A stretch of DNA of 13,710 nucleotides from Scatosoma sp045614565. Lineage in GTDB: Bacteria > Bacillota > Clostridia > Christensenellales > Borkfalkiaceae. The translations under genes were made by a program, and so were the position numbers. The notes beneath the pieces are model-generated. The model saw only the letters and a program-made list of their open reading frames with translations. It was not told the origin of the DNA and searched no databases. Shown piece after piece: positions 1-6,614 of this stretch (positions are counted from its first letter, which is position 1; each line of letters begins with the position of its first letter). The stretch is taken from contig JAZLDG010000044.1 in the NCBI GenBank assembly GCA_045614565.1, forward strand, positions 1 through 13,710, in the 5' to 3' direction.

Positions 1-135
1 ATGGACAGCGAAGCGCGATTGAACGCGCCAAGCACCGTTTCGGGGAAAAACTGGACGTTCCGTTTTACGGAAAGCGACTTGAAAAAAGGAAAAGCGGCAA
101 AACTAAAAGAGATGAATATAGAATATCAAAGATAA
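1..135 (+). CDS. malQ: 4-alpha-glucanotransferase, C-terminal 44 codons (partial at 5' end)
   Basis: The reading frame is open from the window edge to TAA at 133-135. The residues SEARLNAPSTVSGKNWTFRF match the conserved C-terminal signature of GH77 4-alpha-glucanotransferases, in which an (A/S)R(M/I/L)N-x-P-(G/S)T stretch is followed by NW-x-W/F-R just before the C-terminal helix. The enzyme transfers glucan chains between maltodextrins in the cytoplasm. The family is about 500 residues long, so more than 90 percent of this gene lies upstream of the window, and the ATG at base 1 is an internal methionine. Maltose-type importer genes directly downstream on the same strand support the call, since this gene pair is common in Bacillota. 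The identification rests on a short stretch, so confidence is moderate to good. Confidence 0.8.
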   Translation: MDSEARLNAPSTVSGKNWTFRFTESDLKKGKAAKLKEMNIEYQR

Positions 136-140
136 AAGAT

Positions 141-175
141 ATCCCACCCGTGAAAAATCGGGTGGGATTTTCTTT
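141..175 (+). terminator. Rho-independent terminator after malQ
   Basis: A perfect 10-bp stem, ATCCCACCCG (141-150) with CGGGTGGGAT (159-168), has an 8-nt loop and is followed by TTTTCTTT. It begins 5 bases after the malQ stop codon. It should end most malQ transcripts, so malEFG is expected to depend on its own start or on partial read-through. Bases 176-255 between this terminator and malE hold a good ribosome binding site but no convincing promoter. Confidence 0.9.
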
Positions 176-255
176 GGAAAGCGAATAAAAACCGTAGGAT
201 AAAGAAAAACTAAAAGAAAAGAAGCTCGGCGTTACTACGGGCAAAAGGAGAGAAA

Positions 256-1533
256 ATGAAAAAGAGTGTAAAAGGTATTTGCGGCGCACTTGCGCTTTGT
301 ACGGCTTTTGGATTCGCTTCTTGTACGATGGGTGGCGACACGCAAGGAAAAGTTAAGCTTACGGTTTGGGTTTCGGAAGCGGATAGAGCTTTCGCAACGG
401 AAGTTGTAAAAGAATTTAAGGCGAAAAATCCCGATAAAAATTACGATATCGTCATCGATATTCAAGGCGAAAACGACGTTGCGACGCGGGTTTTGAACGA
501 CGTGGAAAACGCCGCGGACGTTTATTCTTGCTTGAATGATCAGTTGAGCAAATTACTCAACGGCGACGCTTTGGCGCAAATCGCGGGGGAAAGACTGACG
601 AGAGTTAGAGAAGCAAATTCCGACGCTTCCATGGACTCCGTCACCGTGACGAAAAACGGCAAGGACGGCGTATACGGTATGCCGTATACGGACAATACTT
701 TCTTTTTATACTACAATAAATCGGTGTTGAGCGAAACGGACGTTGCAAGCATCGACGGCATTTTAAGTAAATGTACAGGCAATAAAAAGTTCGCGTACCC
801 TATGGACGACGGGTGGTATTCTTCGGCGTTTTACTTTGGGAAAGGCTTGGGGTATGAAGTTTCTTACGATCAAAATTTTGCCGAAACGAATATAACCTGT
901 AATTTTGATAACCCCACGGGCGTAGCTGTTACGCAAGCGATGTGGGAGCTTGTCAAGGATAACCGTATGAAAGCGGACGCGGACGATTCCAAAATCACGG
1001 CGGGCTTTAACGACGGGTCGATTATCGCGGCGGTTTCGGGGACTTGGAACAGAACGACGATTGAACGGTATCTCGGTGAAAATTTCGCGGCGACGAAATT
1101 GCCCACCTATACCTTTGGAAAAGGCACGGCGAACGAAGAACAAGTCCAGCTTGTTTCATTCGCGGGATATAAATTGATGGGCGTAAACAACTATTCTAAA
1201 AACAAAACGGACGCAATGGATTTCGCGGAGTTTTATACGAATAAAGAAAACCAAATCAAACACTTTGAAATGCGCGGGTTCGTTCCAACGGACGAATCGG
1301 CGAGAGCGGATGAAAAAGTGCAAGCGGATATCTGCGCGAAAGCGATCACCGCACAGCTTCAACACAGTAAAACGCAAAAGGGTGTACCGTCCACCCTTTG
1401 GCTTCCGATGGAAGGGTTAGGCTCGGCGATGATTACGGGCGCGCAAAGCGGAAATTTTGATTTGAACGGTCAATTAAAGGCTTGCGTAGACGCCATTGAG
1501 AAAAAGACGGCAAGTCAAGCGGAAAATCAGTAA
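256..1533 (+). CDS. malE: Maltose/maltodextrin ABC transporter, substrate-binding lipoprotein
   Basis: This 425-residue extracellular solute-binding protein family 1 member captures the sugar outside the membrane and delivers it to the two permeases encoded next. The N-terminus is a lipoprotein signal: positive residues (MKK), a hydrophobic core, and a lipobox FASC with the predicted lipidated cysteine at residue 23. The mature protein begins with a family-typical strand (LTVWVSEAD) and contains the usual W- and Y-rich sugar-cleft segments. The ATG at 256 is chosen because AAAGGAG lies 5 bases upstream and the signal peptide starts there. The malF gene follows after 24 bases. Maltodextrin as substrate is inferred from the neighbouring malQ and from the MalF-type permease; another alpha-glucan oligosaccharide is possible. 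Confidence 0.86.
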   Translation: MKKSVKGICGALALCTAFGFASCTMGGDTQGKVKLTVWVSEADRAFATEVVKEFKAKNPDKNYDIVIDIQGENDVATRVLNDVENAADVYSCLNDQLSKLLNGDALAQIAGERLTRVREANSDASMDSVTVTKNGKDGVYGMPYTDNTFFLYYNKSVLSETDVASIDGILSKCTGNKKFAYPMDDGWYSSAFYFGKGLGYEVSYDQNFAETNITCNFDNPTGVAVTQAMWELVKDNRMKADADDSKITAGFNDGSIIAAVSGTWNRTTIERYLGENFAATKLPTYTFGKGTANEEQVQLVSFAGYKLMGVNNYSKNKTDAMDFAEFYTNKENQIKHFEMRGFVPTDESARADEKVQADICAKAITAQLQHSKTQKGVPSTLWLPMEGLGSAMITGAQSGNFDLNGQLKACVDAIEKKTASQAENQ

Positions 1534-1557
1534 TTATAAATAAGGAAAGGTGTGTAT

Positions 1558-2961
1558 ATGAAAGAACGAAACAAAAAAAATCGCGGGGATACGAACGCGG
1601 TCAAGACGTTGTATTCGGCGTTCAAAAACGGCTCGTTTGCCACGCGCCTTTCCTTCTTTTTTATGGGTTGCGGGCAAATCGCCCGCGGGCAATGGATTAA
1701 AGGCGGGATATATTTATTAACGCAAGCTGCGTTTTTGCTGTTTATGATCTTGTTCGGTTGGGGATATATTTCGCATTTGTTTTCGGGAAATCTCGGCACG
1801 AAGCTTTCGGGTGAAATTTGGAACGAAGACTTGCAAATTTTTGAAAAAGTGCAAGGGGATAACAGCTTTTTAATTTTGCTTTACGGCGTGGTTACGCTCG
1901 TGCTCGTTTTGTTGTTTATTATCGCTTGGGCGATGAACGTCCGCGGTAGCTACGAAACGGATAAACGGATTGCATCGGGCGGTACGCCGTCTACCATTCG
2001 CGAAGATCTACGATTGCTTTTGAACGAGAAATTTTACGTGCCACTCTTAATTTTGCCTTTCGCGGGGTTGGTCGTGTTTACCGTTATGCCCCTGATCTTT
2101 ATGGTGCTTATCGCGTTTACTAATTACGATTACGCGCATATGCCCCCGGGAAAGCTGTTCGACTGGGTGGGATTTAATAATTTTTCTATGCTGTTTTCCC
2201 TTTCAAACGGCTCGTCGGGTTTTGCACTCGTATTTTTACGTGTGCTTTTGTGGACGTTCGTGTGGGCGTTTTTCGCGACCTTTACCAACTATTTTTTAGG
2301 ACTTTTGATCGCGCTTTTAATTCAGAAAAAGGGGATTAAATTCAAGGGACTTTGGCGTACCTTGTTCGTTATAGCGATCGCTGTTCCGCAGTTCGTAACC
2401 CTGCTTTTGATGCAAAAAATCTTGGACGGGGACGGCATACTCAATAAAATGTTGGGAATGAATATTCTATGGCTTTCCGATCAGCGGTATTTTTCGTTAC
2501 TGCCAAGATTGATGATTATTCTCGTCAATATTTGGATCGGCGTGCCGTATACGCTTTTGATGTGTTCGGGGATTTTAATGAACGTACCCGCCGACTATTA
2601 CGAAGCGGCGAAAATTGACGGGGCTTCGCCCGTGAGAATATTTTTCAGTGTTACGTTGCCGTATATGCTGCACGTAACCACGCCCTATTTGATTACGCAG
2701 TTCGTCGGGAATATTAACAATTTCAACGTCATATGGCTGCTGACGGGCGGCGGCCCCGTGGACAATCTGCACTATGGAAGCGGCTCGCAAGCACAGTCCA
2801 CGGACTTGCTCGTAACGTGGCTTTACCGTCTTACGACCGACCAAAACCCTAAATATAACGTGGCTTCGGTCATCGGTATCGTAATTTTCGTAATCAGCGC
2901 GGTAATGGCACTTATCACCTACAATCGAACTTCGGCGAAAAGGGAGGACGCCTTTCAATGA
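1558..2961 (+). CDS. malF: Maltodextrin ABC transporter, permease MalF
   Basis: This 467-residue inner membrane subunit forms the translocation pore with MalG. About eight membrane segments are visible (roughly residues 48-72, 103-127, 160-187, 225-255, 267-288, 316-341, 370-395 and 435-455), the same number as in E. coli MalF. The cytoplasmic EAA loop that docks onto the ATPase is at 349-368 (EAAKIDGASPVRIFFSVTLP). The N-terminal segment around residues 37-50 (GCGQIARGQWIKGG) is typical of Bacillota MalF proteins. ATG 1558 is preferred over an in-frame GTG at 1552, because the ribosome site AAGGAAAGG (1542-1550) is only 1 base from the GTG but 7 bases from the ATG. The stop codon overlaps the malG start (ATGA), implying translational coupling. 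No ATPase gene is present in this operon. Confidence 0.9.
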   Translation: MKERNKKNRGDTNAVKTLYSAFKNGSFATRLSFFFMGCGQIARGQWIKGGIYLLTQAAFLLFMILFGWGYISHLFSGNLGTKLSGEIWNEDLQIFEKVQGDNSFLILLYGVVTLVLVLLFIIAWAMNVRGSYETDKRIASGGTPSTIREDLRLLLNEKFYVPLLILPFAGLVVFTVMPLIFMVLIAFTNYDYAHMPPGKLFDWVGFNNFSMLFSLSNGSSGFALVFLRVLLWTFVWAFFATFTNYFLGLLIALLIQKKGIKFKGLWRTLFVIAIAVPQFVTLLLMQKILDGDGILNKMLGMNILWLSDQRYFSLLPRLMIILVNIWIGVPYTLLMCSGILMNVPADYYEAAKIDGASPVRIFFSVTLPYMLHVTTPYLITQFVGNINNFNVIWLLTGGGPVDNLHYGSGSQAQSTDLLVTWLYRLTTDQNPKYNVASVIGIVIFVISAVMALITYNRTSAKREDAFQ

Positions 2962-3821
2962 GTACTAAATCGTCGGCTAAATTTCGATATTATTTTTCTA
3001 ATACGCTCACCTACGTTTTGCTCGTGATATTAGGGATTGCTTGGGTGTTGCCCATTTGTTATCTCGTGTATACGGCGTTTCGCGTAACCCCGTCCACGGG
3101 TATTATCAATCAGCTTTTTCCCGATAATTTACAGCTCGGGTTTGGGAATTTCTTGCGCTTATTTTCGGATACGCTTTTTACGCAATGGCTTCTTAACACC
3201 ATTTTCGTTTCCGTTTGTTCTTGCGCGTTATCGACCTTGTTTATTTTAATGGTTAGCTACGCCTTGTCAAGACTTCGTTTCAAGCTTCGTACGCCGATTG
3301 TGAACGTTTTGCTCGTTTTGGGAATGTTTCCCGGGTTTATGAGTATGATTGCCGTATATTTCATTCTCAAAGCAATGGGTTTGACGAATTCGTTGCTTGC
3401 GTTGATTTTGGTGTATTCGGGCAGCGCGGCTTTGTCGTATTATATATGTAAGGGCTTTTTCGATACCATACCAAGAGCAATGGAAGAAGCGGCGATTTTA
3501 GACGGTGCGAGCCAAATTATCGTGTTTTGGAAAATTATTTTGCCGTTGGCAAAACCGATTATCGTGTACACGGTCTTGACATCGTTTATTTCGCCGTGGT
3601 GCGATTTCATTTTCGTAAATACGATAATAAGCGATCGGCAACTATACACCGTTTCGCTGGGACTGTATAAAATGATTAACGCTGAAAAGAACAGCTTTAA
3701 CGATAATTTCACCGTCTTTTGCGCGGGTGCGTTCGTCGTGGGCGGTATTATCGTCAGCTTGTTTATGAGTATGCAACGCTATTACGTAGAAGGCGTAACG
3801 AGCGGCGCGGTCAAGGGATAA
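2958..3821 (+). CDS. malG: Maltodextrin ABC transporter, permease MalG
   Basis: This 287-residue second permease is the partner of MalF. It has six predicted membrane segments, the first at about 15-40 and the last at about 252-272, and a clear EAA loop at 177-196 (EEAAILDGASQIIVFWKIIL). The C-terminus, which ends in a YYVEGVTSGAVKG segment, is characteristic of the MalG/carbohydrate permease group, where this tail follows the final helix. The start ATG 2958 overlaps the malF stop as ATGA. AGGGAGG (2941-2947) lies 10 bases upstream, inside malF. The gene ends 6 bases before the stem of a strong terminator and is the last member of the malE-malF-malG unit. Confidence 0.9.
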   Translation: MSTKSSAKFRYYFSNTLTYVLLVILGIAWVLPICYLVYTAFRVTPSTGIINQLFPDNLQLGFGNFLRLFSDTLFTQWLLNTIFVSVCSCALSTLFILMVSYALSRLRFKLRTPIVNVLLVLGMFPGFMSMIAVYFILKAMGLTNSLLALILVYSGSAALSYYICKGFFDTIPRAMEEAAILDGASQIIVFWKIILPLAKPIIVYTVLTSFISPWCDFIFVNTIISDRQLYTVSLGLYKMINAEKNSFNDNFTVFCAGAFVVGGIIVSLFMSMQRYYVEGVTSGAVKG

Positions 3822-3826
3822 AAATA

Positions 3827-3862
3827 TCCGCTCTTTCTTGCGAGAAAGAGCGGAATTTTATT
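3827..3862. terminator. Bidirectional terminator between convergent malG and ABC permease genes
   Basis: A perfect 12-bp stem, TCCGCTCTTTCT (3827-3838) with AGAAAGAGCGGA (3843-3854), has a TGCG tetraloop. On the plus strand it is followed by ATTTTATTTT; on the minus strand it is followed by the complement of AAAAATA, also T-rich. It therefore can stop transcription arriving from malG and from the minus-strand permease gene. The minus-strand stop codon (3858-3860) lies 3 bases outside the stem. Confidence 0.92.
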
Positions 3863-4664
3863 TTCCGTTTTTTATAACGATTTTTTCAAGTAAAGCCACG
3901 AGCGCGTACATAATAGCTGCAAGCACACAGAGAATGAATACCGCGCTCATAACGAGATCGAGTTTGAAAACTTGCCCGCCGTAGACGATCAAGTATCCGA
4001 TACCTGCTTTTGATACGATATATTCGCCCATAATCGAGCCGATCCACGCCATACCCACGTTGATTTTCAGCATAGAAATAAAGTTGGGCATAGACGAAGG
4101 GATCACGAGCTTGGTAAGAATTTGCAGCTTACTTGCGCCCATAGATTTGAGAAGTAATAATTTATTCGGATCGGTGGACATAAAACCGTTTAACATATTC
4201 AATATGGCAACGATTAAACCGATCAAGACGGTCATAAAAACGATCGCTTCGCTACCCGTTCCGCACCAAATGATAATGAGCGGTCCAAGCGCGATTTTAG
4301 GTAAAGCGTTGAGCACGACGAAATAAGGTTCGGAAATACGCCGAAACGCTTCGCTCCACCAAAGCAGTAACGCGATCAAATACCCCAAAGCGACGGCGAT
4401 CGCAAACCCCGCCAGCGTTTCCCAAAGCGTAGTGCCTACGTGGTAGAACAAGCTACCGTTTTGATACAATTCAGCGATGGTGTTTACGATACGGGAAGGG
4501 GAGCTCGTGATAAAAGGATTTACCCATTGTAATTGCGCGGATAATTCCCAAAATAAGATCAAAACGAATAAAATGCTAAATCTTGCGATATTGACGAGTA
4601 CGCTTTTCCTGCGTACGCCGCGTAAGTAAAGGAGATGCTCCTTGGAAATATTTTCGTTTTTCAT
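3858..4664 (-). CDS. ABC transporter permease, SsuC/TauC/ThiX-like (BPD_transp_1)
   Basis: This 268-residue membrane subunit belongs to an importer of the nitrate/sulfonate/taurine/thiamine-precursor group. About six membrane segments start near residue 26. The family segment LPKIALGPLIIIWCG is at 121-135, and the cytoplasmic coupling loop is at about 169-193 (KSMGASKLQILTKLVIPSSM). The start is set at ATG 4664, which overlaps the ATPase stop (GTATGA). GGAAGGAG lies 8 bases upstream of it. An in-frame TTG at 4682 would place that ribosome site inside the gene, so it is less likely. The gene is translationally coupled to the ATPase gene and is last in the operon. The substrate cannot be deduced from the permease. 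Confidence 0.86.
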   Translation of the reverse strand: MKNENISKEHLLYLRGVRRKSVLVNIARFSILFVLILFWELSAQLQWVNPFITSSPSRIVNTIAELYQNGSLFYHVGTTLWETLAGFAIAVALGYLIALLLWWSEAFRRISEPYFVVLNALPKIALGPLIIIWCGTGSEAIVFMTVLIGLIVAILNMLNGFMSTDPNKLLLLKSMGASKLQILTKLVIPSSMPNFISMLKINVGMAWIGSIMGEYIVSKAGIGYLIVYGGQVFKLDLVMSAVFILCVLAAIMYALVALLEKIVIKNGK

Positions 4665-5395
4665 ACGTTTAACTCCTTCCAAAGCAATTCAAACCAAACG
4701 GAAAAGTCCTTGTTTTCCCGCCGTTTTAACGGCTCGTTTTCGGGGAAGTTTAAGGTATGGCTTGCAACGACCCGCGCGGGACGGTGAGAAAGCACCAAAA
4801 TTCTGTCCGCGACGGAAATTGCTTCGCTAATGTCGTGTGTAATAAGCAGCGCGGTTTTGCGTTCGCTGCGGATAATTTTATATACGTCGTCGCACACCGA
4901 TAGACGGGTTTGGTAATCGAGTGCGGAAAAAGGCTCGTCGAGTAGCAAAACGTCGGGATCGACGGCAAGCGTTCTTATGAGCGCGGCACGTTGCCGCATA
5001 CCGCCTGAAAGTGCGGACGGATAGCTTTTTAGAAATTGTTTCAAGCCGTATTTCTCGGCAAGCGCAAGCGCGCGTTCCCGCGCTTGGGGCGTATTTTTGC
5101 GTTTGATTTCCAAGGGCAGAAAAATATTCTTTTCGATTGTGCGCCAAGGGAACAGTTCGTCTTTTTGGAGCATATAACCAAACGAGCAACCGTTGGTTTT
5201 AACCTGCCCTTCGGTCGGCGGGAGTAACCCCGCCGCCAAAGAAAGCAAAGTCGTTTTACCGCATCCCGATGGACCTATAATCGCAACGAATTCGCCTTCC
5301 GCGACGGAAAAATTCAAATTTTCGGTCGCCACGGTTTCGCCTTGCTTGCTATGGTAGTGCATCGTAACGTTATCAAAGCGTAAAACTTCTTTCAT
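4661..5395 (-). CDS. ABC transporter ATP-binding protein, SsuB/TauB/NrtD-like
   Basis: This 244-residue ATPase powers the minus-strand importer from the cytoplasmic face. All catalytic motifs are intact: Walker A GPSGCGKT (41-48), Q-loop glutamine 77, signature LSGGMRQ (129-135), Walker B VLLLDE (149-154), D-loop SALD (157-160) and switch histidine 187 in ITHD. The Q-loop context LQKDELFPWRT is typical of the nitrate/sulfonate/taurine subfamily, whose members commonly carry (D/E)xLLPWxT there. The start ATG 5395 has AAGGA 8 bases upstream. The gene sits 38 bases after the binding-protein gene and its stop overlaps the permease start. No C-terminal regulatory domain is present; the length is normal for the subfamily. 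Confidence 0.92.
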   Translation of the reverse strand: MKEVLRFDNVTMHYHSKQGETVATENLNFSVAEGEFVAIIGPSGCGKTTLLSLAAGLLPPTEGQVKTNGCSFGYMLQKDELFPWRTIEKNIFLPLEIKRKNTPQARERALALAEKYGLKQFLKSYPSALSGGMRQRAALIRTLAVDPDVLLLDEPFSALDYQTRLSVCDDVYKIIRSERKTALLITHDISEAISVADRILVLSHRPARVVASHTLNFPENEPLKRRENKDFSVWFELLWKELNV

Positions 5396-5433
5396 TTGCG
5401 TATTCCTTCTAAAAGTATTTGTTTTTTATATTT

Positions 5434-6453
5434 TTAGCCGTTGTAAACTTCGTTGTAAACCTTGCTTGCGTACGAATTATCCGCAAGCTCGTTCATTTGT
5501 GCGCGGCGGGTTAATTCGTCTGCGTTTTCGATGATGTCTTGTAAACGGTTAAAGCTGCTTTCCGTCATCGTTAATTCCGTTCTCCAAGCGTCGATATCGC
5601 GGTAACGCTGTAAGGACGCCGCAAGCGATTGCTCGCTCGTGCCTTCAAAGTAAGATATGAGATAGGGCGCGACGGTGGCAGGCGCGGTTTCGTTCACGTA
5701 CTTGACCGCTTTCGTTACGGCGCGAAGGAAGCCTTCCGCGGCTTCGGAATTTTGTTTCAACCACGAATTTTTCGCCATAAAACAGGTATAGGGTACTTCG
5801 CCTGAAGCTTCGCCGACGGAAGCGACTACGTAACCTTTCCCTGCCGCTTCGTATTCGTAAGCGACGGGATCGAACATCGTGCAATAATCGGCTGTTCCCG
5901 CTTCAAACGCGCTCACCATAAGATTGAACGCAACGTCGTAGTTAAGCCGTAACCCGTCTACGCCGTCCGTTAAACCGTTTTCATTTAACACGTATTCAAA
6001 GGTCATAGCAGGTACGCCGCCTTTACGCCCTGCCAGAATTTCTTTCCCTGCAAGGTCGCTCCATTTGAAATTAGGCTCGGGTTTTCTCGAAACGAGAAAC
6101 GAACCGTCCCGCTTCGTGAGTTGCCCAAATACGGTGGGTACGTCGTTCGAGCCGCCGATAAGTACGTATAACGCGGCTTCGGGACCGCAAAAACCGATAT
6201 CCGCGTCACCAGAAAGCACGGCGGACATAACACGGTCAGCACCGCCGCCGTTGGTAAGCTCGATTTCGATGTTTTCTTGTTCAAAATAGCCCAAGGCTTC
6301 CGCAAGGTATAACGGGGCATAAAAAACGGAATGGGTAACTTCGTTGATACGTAACGTTTTTTTGCCATCATCGTCCTGCGTACAAGCGGTTAAGGGCAAA
6401 AGCGTAAAACAAGCGACGAGCGCGGATACGAGTATTTTTTTGACTTTGTTCAT
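5434..6453 (-). CDS. ABC transporter substrate-binding lipoprotein, NMT1/SsuA/ThiY-like
   Basis: This 339-residue binding protein is the first gene of the minus-strand importer operon. Its signal peptide ends in the lipobox LTAC, with the predicted lipidated cysteine at residue 24. The mature part has the family pattern: an early strand followed by HSVFYAPLYLAEALGYF (41-57), a GGGADRVMSAVLSGDADIGF segment (69-88) and a later EAGTADYCTMFDP (184-196). The start ATG 6453 has GGAG 10 bases upstream and places the signal peptide at the N-terminus. A longer frame reaching 6510 would begin upstream of the likely transcription start near 6487. The family binds varied ligands (sulfonates, taurine, nitrate, pyrimidine precursors of thiamine, riboflavin). 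No neighbouring biosynthetic gene or riboswitch points to one, so the substrate is left open. Confidence 0.85.
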   Translation of the reverse strand: MNKVKKILVSALVACFTLLPLTACTQDDDGKKTLRINEVTHSVFYAPLYLAEALGYFEQENIEIELTNGGGADRVMSAVLSGDADIGFCGPEAALYVLIGGSNDVPTVFGQLTKRDGSFLVSRKPEPNFKWSDLAGKEILAGRKGGVPAMTFEYVLNENGLTDGVDGLRLNYDVAFNLMVSAFEAGTADYCTMFDPVAYEYEAAGKGYVVASVGEASGEVPYTCFMAKNSWLKQNSEAAEGFLRAVTKAVKYVNETAPATVAPYLISYFEGTSEQSLAASLQRYRDIDAWRTELTMTESSFNRLQDIIENADELTRRAQMNELADNSYASKVYNEVYNG

Positions 6454-6493
6454 AATGATTGGTCTCCGTTTTGAAAAAATTTTATAATAATAT

Positions 6494-6523
6494 ATTATAT
6501 GAGTGGGCATTAATAATTGACAA
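6494..6523 (-). promoter_or_regulatory. SigA-type promoter of the minus-strand ABC operon
   Basis: Read on the minus strand, TTGTCA (6523-6518) and TATAAT (6499-6494) are separated by 18 bases. The -35 box is one mismatch from consensus and the -10 box is perfect. Transcription would start near 6487, giving a leader of about 34 nt. The -35 box overlaps five bases of the valS -35 box on the other strand. A 12-bp AT-only palindrome (6487-6498) covers the -10 region. Confidence 0.75.
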
Positions 6524-6545
6524 TCGCTTTGGAAAGTGGTAAAAT
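6517..6545 (+). promoter_or_regulatory. SigA-type promoter of valS with extended -10
   Basis: A perfect TTGACA (6517-6522) lies 17 bases before TAAAAT (6540-6545). A TGG triplet just before the -10 box provides the TGn extension. Transcription would begin near 6552, which rules out the in-frame GTG at 6546 as the valS start. The promoter has the same boxes, spacing and TGG extension as the rpsL promoter. Confidence 0.82.
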
Positions 6546-6561
6546 GTGATTTACCCTGCCT

Positions 6562-6588
6562 TTTTATCGCTTATAGGAATCGATAAAA
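6562..6588 (+). other. Hairpin in the valS 5' leader
   Basis: TTTTATCG (6562-6569) pairs perfectly with CGATAAAA (6581-6588) around an 11-nt loop, within a leader of about 63 nt. It ends 12 bases before the GAGGA ribosome site. It has no T-run after it, so it is not a terminator. A regulatory role is unproven; an 8-bp AT-rich stem could be incidental. Confidence 0.45.
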
Positions 6589-6614
6589 GAGAATTTACGC
6601 GAGGATTTATCATT

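Noticed and set aside
1..135. Independent 44-codon gene starting at the ATG at base 1
   Set aside because: The residues match the extreme C-terminus of GH77 glucanotransferases, so this is the tail of a gene cut by the window edge.
173..200. Promoter for malE (TTTGGA, 16 bases, TAGGAT)
   Set aside because: Only 3 of 6 and 4 of 6 positions match consensus, and it overlaps the tail of the malQ terminator. Too weak to list as a feature.
6454..6494. Thiamine (TPP) riboswitch before the NMT1-type binding protein
   Set aside because: The leader of about 34 nt is far too short for any TPP aptamer and contains none of its conserved strings.
6546..6614. GTG start at 6546 for valS
   Set aside because: It lies directly behind the -10 box, before the expected transcript start near 6552, and the added residues are not part of the ValS family.
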